Assembly (NCBI GenBank): GCA_041477815.1 | Contig: JBGOUV010000339.1 | Span: forward strand, 1-7,688 | Source of the DNA: JBGOUV01 sp041477815 | GTDB lineage: Bacteria > Acidobacteriota > Terriglobia > Bryobacterales > JACQDG01 | Reading direction: 5' to 3' | DNA: 7,688 nt | Notes under the pieces: model-generated | Told to the model about the DNA's origin: nothing | The model's database searches: none | The model's input: the letters and a program-made list of their open reading frames with translations, nothing else | In this document: one piece after another, positions 1 to 5,341 of the stretch | How positions within the stretch are numbered: the stretch's first letter is position 1 | How the letters are laid out: every line of letters starts with the position of its first letter | Position numbers and translations under genes: made by a program

Positions 1-130
1 CGGGCGTGGCTACAAGAACCTCCGCTATCTGCTGCTGAAGGCCCAGCGCATGGCGGTGACCAACACCGAATTCGTCGTCTTCAAGAAAGCGGCCTAAAAT
101 GCGTCCCTGTACAGATTCCTGCGCAGAGCC
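1..130 (+). mobile_element. Right end of a probable ISL3-type insertion sequence (partial)
   Basis: The window opens inside a transposase reading frame that stops at 97. Thirty-odd bases later the sequence ends in GCGCAGAGCC at 121-130. Read inward from 130 this gives GGCTCTGCGCAGGAATC, which resembles the GGCTCTTC-type terminal repeats known for ISL3 elements (7 of the first 8 bases). ISL3 elements usually make 8-base target duplications, which here would be 131-138. The left end lies outside the window, so neither the repeat pair nor the duplication can be confirmed. The boundary at 130 is an inference. Confidence 0.4.
2..97 (+). CDS. Transposase C-terminal tail (partial, probably ISL3-like)
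   Basis: An open frame enters from the left edge and stops with TAA at 95-97, giving 31 residues that begin GRGYKNLRYLLLKAQRMAV and end in a basic FKKAA tail. The pattern of a glycine-tyrosine/phenylalanine motif, an asparagine, then a leucine-rich helix near the C-terminus is typical of DDE transposases of the ISL3 (IS204/IS1001/IS1165) group. The catalytic part is outside the window, so the family is inferred from the tail and from the terminal-repeat-like sequence that follows. Short length is the main limit on confidence. Confidence 0.5.
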   Translation, partial: GRGYKNLRYLLLKAQRMAVTNTEFVVFKKAA

Positions 131-135
131 GAAAA

Positions 136-891
136 ATGAAGAGCGTGATCTCTATCCTATTGGCGGCAACGTTTCCGTCCTTCGCCCAGATCGGTTCGGC
201 GGTCAGGGCGCCCGATCCAAACGCCGAAGCTCTGGTGGTCTGTTCACAAGACCTCCATTCGTCTCCCGAATTCACTCCTTATGGATTCGCAAGGGCTACG
301 CTCACTTCTCTCTGGTACGCTCGGAATGGAGCGGAGCGTGGCAACGAGATTACGAAAGCGGCAAAAGCGACCGACAACGCCTTCTCCCTTTTCACGGCGA
401 TGATGAGGATCACCAAGACCTCCACGAACGATTTCATTTGTGCGAAGCGCTCGCTGAGGCCATTCGTCACGAAAGAGAATGATGAGAACGTTAGAACCGC
501 TGCCGACTTCCTGTTGGTGGTCTATGATGCTCACATCAGTATCAACGAGAGGTTAATCGAGCTTATCAAAAAGCTCGGCAGCACGGACGTGCCGGCACTG
601 ATGGATGAGATTTCCACGCTTCAGGTCGAGAGAGGACAGCGGTGGGCCGATCTTGTCCAACCGACATCCTTGGCGCTAATGATGATGGTTGATCTAAAGC
701 GCACTGACGTGCCCGGAAAGACGACCCGGCTTGTCGTCACCAGGGTGCAGAAGCAGACGTTGTTGAATTGGATTGGCGAGCATTTCCCGGAGTTCAAGAA
801 CGGCACCCCGAAGGATAAGTGGTCCGATCCCGCAAAGACCGCTCAAATGTATTTCAAGGTCTTCGACGGTCGCAAATGCGCCGATGAATAG
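136..891 (+). CDS. Hypothetical exported protein, 251 aa
   Basis: I do not recognise this protein. The N-terminus (MKSVISILLAATFPSFAQ) has a lysine, a short hydrophobic stretch and a small-residue/AQ end, so it looks like a short Sec signal peptide cleaved near residue 18. The rest is soluble-looking and probably mostly helical, with few cysteines (one near residue 36, one near 101, one near the C-terminus). No enzyme motif is visible. The ATG is preceded only by a weak purine run (AGAG, 125-128) and touches the predicted IS end, so the native upstream region may have been displaced. Codon use is more A+T-rich than in the kinases: 361-420 is 55% and 421-480 is 50% G+C, against 65% for 5701-5760. 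This fits transferred DNA. The frame competes with shorter overlapping frames, but it is the longest one and carries a plausible signal peptide. Confidence 0.65.
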   Translation: MKSVISILLAATFPSFAQIGSAVRAPDPNAEALVVCSQDLHSSPEFTPYGFARATLTSLWYARNGAERGNEITKAAKATDNAFSLFTAMMRITKTSTNDFICAKRSLRPFVTKENDENVRTAADFLLVVYDAHISINERLIELIKKLGSTDVPALMDEISTLQVERGQRWADLVQPTSLALMMMVDLKRTDVPGKTTRLVVTRVQKQTLLNWIGEHFPEFKNGTPKDKWSDPAKTAQMYFKVFDGRKCADE

Positions 892-1248
892 TCGTCTCGG
901 AACCGTTGAGGGGACAACCTTCAACGGCGCTCGCGACGTCGTTTGCGACGCGCCAGCCTCCCTTTGTGATCCCCCCCTGAACCTCCACGAGTGCATTGTC
1001 GATAGGCTGTTTCTCGGCTTGTAATTTGGACAAGACTTCCTCCCGATCTCCGATTTTGGGTATTGAAAGTGGGGACCAGATGAGATGGCAGCGGGCCACG
1101 TTCGAGCCGAATGCGGTAGTGGGACAGGGGACGACGCGGGAACATCCACTTGGCCGCGTAGTCACCGTCCCGGACAAGTGGCGCTGTCGGGCTGTCGATG
1201 GCCACGAGGTCCTCGGAAGCGGACTCCGTCGCCGCTCAGGCCGGTACC
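892..1248. other. Non-coding or decayed stretch between the hypothetical gene and the ParB-like gene
   Basis: No frame here has a recognisable product or a good ribosome binding site. Besides the hairpin at 903-927, the only item of note is a minus-strand ATG at 1145-1143 followed by a few codons ending SHYRI. These resemble the first residues of the nearby kinases, and 13 bases (1111-1123) are identical to the kinase gene at 5161-5173. The match stops at once, so the stretch is best described as intergenic sequence or gene debris. Confidence 0.5.
903..927 (+). terminator. Hairpin after the hypothetical gene, possible terminator
   Basis: Twelve bases after the stop codon, CCGTTGAGGG (903-912) pairs with CCTTCAACGG (918-927): ten pairs including one G-U, with loop GACAA. 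Position and compact loop suit a transcription end or mRNA 3' protection. No T-run follows, so it is not a classic intrinsic terminator. A weaker second hairpin, CGTCG-TTTG-CGACG, lies at 937-950. Confidence 0.4.
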
Positions 1249-2064
1249 TCAGTCCACGCGGGTAACCTTGGGGCGGCTGCCGGACGCATCCACCCGGACC
1301 TTCATGGCGCCTATCGAGTCCCCTTCCCGGAAGCCGCGCTTCCGCAAGGCCTGCGCAGCCAGGTGCAGGCTGCTCGGGGCGACCCACAGGAACGCGATCG
1401 ACTCCTCGCCGCCCTCCTGGAGAACGCTCCCGAAGCTGCCCGGGCCCTCGCCTTTGTCTGCGGCCCGCCTCGGACGGGCGGCGCGTTTCTTGCCGGTGGT
1501 GAGCGCCAGCCGTTGATCCGGTGCTGGCAGCCGGGTCAGCTTCGCTGCCGCGGAGACGGCGAGACCTCCCTGCTCCACCGCTGCGATCAGCTCTTCGCAG
1601 CCGAACCGCAGCACTTTCAAGGCGTTGCCGACGGAACGGGCCGAGACATTCACTTGGACCCCGGCCTGGTTCCGAATGTCTCCGAAGCGACTTGTTGGCA
1701 AATTTGCCGAGAAGTCGGTTCTTGCGCCACGACGTTGGCCGGCTTCGGCCTCCTGCAGCTTCGCCAGCCTTGCCCCCACCATGGCCCGTTGCGACTCATT
1801 CAAGTGCCGCCGGTGCAGGTTCAGGCTCAAGGCTACCTCTTCGAGCTTGCCCTCGCCCTGCCACTCGACAAAGCGCGGATCGACCTCCGCAGCCAGGCAC
1901 GCCCGGTACCGGTTGCGGCCGTCCACGATGCGTCCTTCGGCATCGATCAGGATCGGCTCCCGCAACCCGTTCTTCTAGATGTCGGCGGCCAGCTCGTCGA
2001 AGGCCGCCCCTTGCAGCAGCGGAAACAGCTCCGCCACGGCGTGAAACTCGCGCTTTTCGGTCAT
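1249..2064 (-). pseudogene. ParB-like nuclease/CTPase-domain gene interrupted by an amber codon
   Basis: From ATG 2064-2062 the frame reads MTEKREFHAVAELFPLLQGA and so on to residue 29, meets TAG at 1977-1975 as codon 30, then continues open to TGA at 1251-1249 (271 residues if read through). The amber falls inside the first ParB motif (DELAADI-stop-KNGLREPI). The second motif, GRNRYRA, is at residues 49-55. RRHLNESQRAMV near 85-96 and a helix-turn-helix-like region (about 132-175) follow, as in plasmid/phage-type ParB proteins that bind DNA. CAG to TAG would be a one-step loss of glutamine. The strong GGAGAGGA site at 2078-2071 and the intact frame after the stop show a real gene, either recently broken or read through. 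A TTG at 1965 could restart translation but has no good ribosome site and would omit motif one. Residues about 222-248 faintly resemble an MT-A70 methyltransferase strand-helix. Confidence 0.75.
1975..1977 (-). other. In-frame amber stop in the ParB-like gene
   Basis: The plus-strand bases CTA (1975-1977) read TAG on the minus strand, exactly 29 codons after the ATG at 2064 and four codons before the TTG at 1965. Flanking codons on both sides encode conserved ParB motif residues, so the frame itself is unbroken. Confidence 0.85.
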
Positions 2065-2298
2065 TTGATTTCCTCTCCACCCCTCTAATTCCATTGTCTC
2101 AGGGAGCGCTAGAGGTAACCGGGGGTCGAGGCGGGTGCGACGTGCGCCAAGTCCGCGCCAATCGCACAGTTCCGGTCTAAAAATATTCTTGAAATTGCCG
2201 AACCGGTTCTATAGCCGGAGCGGCGTACAGTCCGTAAGAAACCGGCCGGAGCGATGGATGCTGGAAGTCCGCGCCCATTTTGAGCCAGCCTTCCGGCC
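2065..2298. other. Spacer between the kinase remnant and the ParB-like gene
   Basis: The homology of the kinase remnant ends at 2299. From there to the ParB-like start I see no gene. The stretch holds a short A+T-rich patch (2178-2197), the 10-base palindrome GAACCGGTTC (2200-2209), and two copies of AAGTCCGCGCC (2149-2159 and 2265-2275). I could not find a convincing promoter for the ParB-like gene on the minus strand. It may have been transcribed from the kinase operon. Confidence 0.4.
2071..2078 (-). promoter_or_regulatory. Strong ribosome binding site of the ParB-like gene
   Basis: Read on the minus strand this is GGAGAGGA, six bases before the ATG at 2064. It decides the start of the ParB-like gene upstream of the amber codon, and shows that the 29 leading codons belong to the gene. 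Confidence 0.7.
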
Positions 2299-2589
2299 AT
2301 TTTCGCCGGGCGCCAACTCGAGGACCAGGCAGGGGGCGTCCTCCGACTGCTCCAGACCATAGATGGCGGCAGATGGCGGCGATGTTGGGGCGATGGAGCG
2401 ACGCCGGCACGCGGGCCTCGCGCTCGAAGCGGGCGAGCCGTTTCGGGGTCCTGGGCGAAGGCCGGGGGAAGGACCTTGCTGGCGACAGTCGTGGCCGAGT
2501 CTGCTGTCGGTGGCGCGGTACACCTCGCCCCTGCCGCCCTCGCCCAGCTTTTCGACGACGCGGCAGGGGGCGAGGGTACGGCCGATCAT
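2299..2589 (-). pseudogene. Truncated, frame-shifted Ser/Thr kinase N-terminus
   Basis: The minus strand from ATG 2589-2587 encodes a second kinase start, MIGRTLAPCRVVEKLGEGGR, close to the neighbouring 868-residue kinase. Homology then passes through three frames. After GHD an extra base near 2489 leads to VASKVLPPAFAQDPE. An extra T in 2441-2443 leads to RLARFEREARVPASLHRPNI. A 10-base duplication (2361-2380) returns to the first frame for AAIYGLEQSEDAPCLVLELAPGEN. The net change is +12 bases, so one frame stays open to 2209 with a scrambled middle. Homology ends after residue GEN (about residue 93 of the relative): no catalytic loop, DFG, membrane helix or sensor remains. Its ATG overlaps the stop of the intact kinase (ATGA), and AGGA lies 8 bases before it, so it may still be translated by coupling. 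Many substitutions indicate an old paralogue, not a fresh copy. Confidence 0.85.
2361..2380. repeat. Perfect 10-base tandem duplication
   Basis: AGATGGCGGC occurs twice in a row. The intact kinase has only one copy at the matching place (around 4976-4985). This is therefore a slippage-type duplication in the remnant, and it resets its reading frame after two single-base insertions. Confidence 0.9.
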
Positions 2590-5192
2590 GGCGCCGATCC
2601 TGGCGAGTTCCGGGGCCGAAACCGCCACATGTTGCTCTTCAGAGGCAGTCCGGCCAGGGCCACACGGCCATCGGAAGTCCAGCCGGGCATCGTCATGTCG
2701 CCCAGATAGCGGACCGGGAGTTTGGTCAAGGCGCCGGTATGCGAATCCAGTACAGCGCTGGGCCAGAACCAGGAATCGCTGGTCGTTATCTGGGTCAGGA
2801 TCCTGCCGTCTTTGCCCACGGCAGTGGGAGCCAGGGGAGTAGGAGCCAGATGAATTTCTTTCGGCACCGCCAGAGCCTGCTCCGGCCCGCCGGCGGCAGG
2901 CACCCGCACCAGGCGTACGGCGTCCTTTTCGTTCAGCTTGACGATTAAGTCGCCGTTCGCGGGGTCGATGGCCAGGCTGTCGCCCGACCGGATCTTTCGT
3001 GGCTGGCCGTCGGTCGAGGGGATCGCCCATATGGTTCCGGAGGCAACGTAGTAAAGGGTCTGGCCGTCCGGTGAAGCGGCCAGGCTGGTGATGCCGGCTC
3101 CCTTGGCGCCGGTCAGCCGGCGGACCATCCGGCCGTCCCGGAGGGAGGCGACGGCGATGGTTCGCCCGGCCGAGGGTCCGGCCAGAAAAGCAACCTCGCG
3201 ATCGCCGACCAGCGTGGCCGGAGTGGAGCTCTCTTCCGGTGTATCCAAGAAGGGGACAGGCTCCTTGCCCGGCGTTACCACCAGGAGGCGATCGCGACCG
3301 GCGGCTTGGGAGGGCAGGAGCACGCGTCCGTCGGGAAACGGCAGTGCGGCGAGGTCGGCGTACAAAAGGTTATCAGAAACAGCGAGACGTTCCGGGTCTC
3401 CCCCGGAAGCTGGAAATCGAAGGACCTCGGCCGGGCGCTCGATTTGGTCCAGGTAGAGGCTTCCATCGGCGCCCACGTCGGCGAACCACGTCTGTTGGGT
3501 TAAGGTGATCCAGGTGGCGAGGGTACCCGAGCCATCGCGCGGTACGGCCACGATCCGGTGCAGATTGCCGGCGGGCAGGTCGACCAGGATATACCGCCCC
3601 AGGGGTTCGGCAGCCAGGACAGCCCCCACCTGTCGAGCCGATTCCACCGCGGGAGCCAAGCGTCGGGTGCGGCCCGATTCCAGATCCAAAGCGTAAAGCC
3701 GATCCGGCGCCTCCGGCTCGGCGGGGGTTCTGCCCAGAAACGCTACCTCCTTGCCATCGGCGAATGGGCGGGCCGGCGGGATAGGGGTGTTGGCAATCAA
3801 GAGGGCCGGCAAGGCCTGGAGCCGCTGCGTGTCCGGCCAAAATCGGAAAAGCTGGCTTTGCCGGTCGGCATTAATCCGGGTCACCACCAGGCTGCCGTCG
3901 GGCAGGGCCGCCGGCCAAGTAGCATCCTCCACCACCAGCCTTTCTTCGCCTCCGAGGACGGGGACGCTGAAAATACCGCGGGGCACGTCCAGATAGCGGT
4001 CGAAGTAAATCTTGCTGCCGTCCCGGGACCAGCACAAATCCTGAATCAGCCCGCGGGTCCGGTCGTGGGTCAAGACCGTCCAGTCGCCCGAGGCGGGTCT
4101 CAGGACGGCCACCTGGTTCTGTCCGTCCACCAGCGCTTGAAAGGCCAGCGTGTGGCCGTCGGGCGAAACACGGGGCCCGAGGGCGATCGTCGAGCCGCCC
4201 AGTATCTCTCCATGCCAACTGATAGGCGCCGGCGCGCGGAAACGCTCGACCAGCCCCCCGGCAAAGGCTGCCAGGACCAGCAGAACCGCGGCCACAGCCA
4301 GTCGCTGCCAGCGCCAGCGTGGCCTCGCGGAAGCCGCGGGAGTGGGAGCCGGAGAAGCGGGGAGGGCGGCATCGTCGATTTCGAAGCGGGCGTCGGCGAT
4401 GTCGTGGAGGCGCTGCTTAGGATCCTTCTGGAGGCAGCGGCGCAGAAGGCGCCGGATTCCCGGCGGCGTCGGGGCGGGCAGCGGCGTCCAGTCGGGATCG
4501 CCCCGGAGGACGGCGGCCATGCAGTCGGAGGTCGATTCGCCTCCGAAAGCCTGCCTGCCCGTGAGCAGCTCGTAGAGGATGCAGCCGAAGGCCCAGATAT
4601 CCGTGCGTTTGTCCACCATCCTGCCGCGGGCCTGCTCGGGGCTCATGTAGGCCGCCGTGCCGAGGATCACGCCCGCCCGGGTGTGGCCGGCAGTGAGGGT
4701 GGGAGAGTTTGCGAGGCCTTCGGAAACCGGGTCGGCGGAAAATGCCTTGGCCAGACCGAAGTCCAGTACCTTGACCTTGCCGTCGGGGGTTACCTTGACG
4801 TTGGCGGGCTTGAGGTCGCGATGCACCACGCCCTTCTCATGGGCTTCCTCCAGGGCTTCAGCGATGTGGCGGGCCAGGCGCAACGCTTCTTCGACGGGCT
4901 GCGGCCCGGTGAGATTTTCGCCCGGGACCAGTTCGAGGACGAGGTAGTGGGCGCCGTCCGACTCTTCCAGGCCATAGATGGCGGCGATGTTGGGGTGATT
5001 CAGGGAAGCCAGGACGTGGGCCTCGCGCTGGAAACGGACCAGGCGCTCGGGGTCCTGGGCGAAGGCGGGGGGCAGGACTTTGATGGCCACGTCGCGGCCG
5101 AGCTTGGTGTCGGTAGCGCGATAGACTTCACCCATACCGCCGGCGCCGAGCTTCCCGACGATGCGGTAGTGGGCTAGGGTTCGGCCGATCAT
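2586..5192 (-). CDS. Transmembrane Ser/Thr protein kinase with beta-propeller-like sensor domain, 868 aa
   Basis: This is a Hanks-type (PknB-like) kinase that transfers phosphate from ATP to Ser/Thr of unknown partners at the inner face of the membrane. All core elements are present: glycine loop G16-x-G18-x-x-G21, Lys38 in VAIK, helix-C Glu57, HRDLKPAN at 124-131, DFG at 144-146, SPE at 184-186 and Asp198. It should be active and of the RD type. A proline/alanine linker (about 277-292) leads to one hydrophobic helix (about 297-314). The outer part (about 325-860) has repeated SPDG-, DGS- and DGR-type strands (near 343, 391, 432, 479, 577, 621, 708 and 840), as in TolB/WD40-like propellers, so it probably binds a ligand or protein. 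The start is chosen at ATG 5192 because MIGRTLAHYRI is the usual family start. A TGA overlapping the next ATG suggests operonic expression with the kinase remnant. Confidence 0.93.
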   Translation of the reverse strand: MIGRTLAHYRIVGKLGAGGMGEVYRATDTKLGRDVAIKVLPPAFAQDPERLVRFQREAHVLASLNHPNIAAIYGLEESDGAHYLVLELVPGENLTGPQPVEEALRLARHIAEALEEAHEKGVVHRDLKPANVKVTPDGKVKVLDFGLAKAFSADPVSEGLANSPTLTAGHTRAGVILGTAAYMSPEQARGRMVDKRTDIWAFGCILYELLTGRQAFGGESTSDCMAAVLRGDPDWTPLPAPTPPGIRRLLRRCLQKDPKQRLHDIADARFEIDDAALPASPAPTPAASARPRWRWQRLAVAAVLLVLAAFAGGLVERFRAPAPISWHGEILGGSTIALGPRVSPDGHTLAFQALVDGQNQVAVLRPASGDWTVLTHDRTRGLIQDLCWSRDGSKIYFDRYLDVPRGIFSVPVLGGEERLVVEDATWPAALPDGSLVVTRINADRQSQLFRFWPDTQRLQALPALLIANTPIPPARPFADGKEVAFLGRTPAEPEAPDRLYALDLESGRTRRLAPAVESARQVGAVLAAEPLGRYILVDLPAGNLHRIVAVPRDGSGTLATWITLTQQTWFADVGADGSLYLDQIERPAEVLRFPASGGDPERLAVSDNLLYADLAALPFPDGRVLLPSQAAGRDRLLVVTPGKEPVPFLDTPEESSTPATLVGDREVAFLAGPSAGRTIAVASLRDGRMVRRLTGAKGAGITSLAASPDGQTLYYVASGTIWAIPSTDGQPRKIRSGDSLAIDPANGDLIVKLNEKDAVRLVRVPAAGGPEQALAVPKEIHLAPTPLAPTAVGKDGRILTQITTSDSWFWPSAVLDSHTGALTKLPVRYLGDMTMPGWTSDGRVALAGLPLKSNMWRFRPRNSPGSAP

Positions 5193-5195
5193 GTC

Positions 5196-5211
5196 CTGCT
5201 AATCATAGCAG
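5196..5211 (-). promoter_or_regulatory. Perfect palindrome next to the kinase start, overlapping an extended -10
   Basis: CTGCTA (5196-5201) and TAGCAG (5206-5211) form a perfect inverted repeat around ATCA. On the minus strand the same bases contain TGCTATGAT (5210-5202), which fits an extended -10 element. Transcription would begin about three bases before the kinase ATG. No good -35 is visible, which an extended -10 does not require. The palindrome could be a repressor site over the promoter or a small mRNA stem over the weak AGGA. The promoter call is an inference. Confidence 0.4.
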
Positions 5212-5306
5212 CGATGGATTACCGGACTCGTTCCTCTCAACTGACCCGCTTCGATGCAGCAGGCTGCCTCGCCAGGAAATCGGCGAGCGCTTGACGCCAG
5301 CGGTGC

Positions 5307-5335
5307 TTCGCAAAGTTCTAAGTTAGGAGTATCAT
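5307..5335 (+). promoter_or_regulatory. Putative promoter of the plus-strand kinase
   Basis: TTCGCA (5307-5312, 4 of 6 to TTGACA) and TATCAT (5330-5335, 5 of 6 to TATAAT) are separated by 17 bases. The predicted first transcribed base lies at about 5342, on the GTG start, which would make the mRNA leaderless. The competing reading is that TTAGGAG (5323-5329) is a ribosome binding site 12 bases before the GTG. In that case the promoter must lie further upstream, for example at TTGACG (5291-5296), which has no clear -10. Both cannot be used in the same transcript. Confidence 0.35.
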
Positions 5336-5341
5336 ATCCGT

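Noticed and set aside
1198..2088. Plus-strand open frame of 296 codons over the ParB-like gene
   Set aside because: It is uninterrupted while the ParB-like frame has a stop, but the minus strand encodes recognisable ParB motifs (NGLREPI, GRNRYRA) and has a strong ribosome binding site. The plus frame has neither.
2209..3030. Minus-strand frame of 273 codons running through the kinase boundary
   Set aside because: Its first part is an off-frame shadow of the intact kinase's C-terminus. Only the part after ATG 2589 has meaning, as the kinase remnant.
3558..5177. Long plus-strand open frame of 539 codons
   Set aside because: It is antisense to the intact kinase, which has all catalytic motifs. 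Long opposite-strand frames are common in high-GC genes, and the product resembles no known family.
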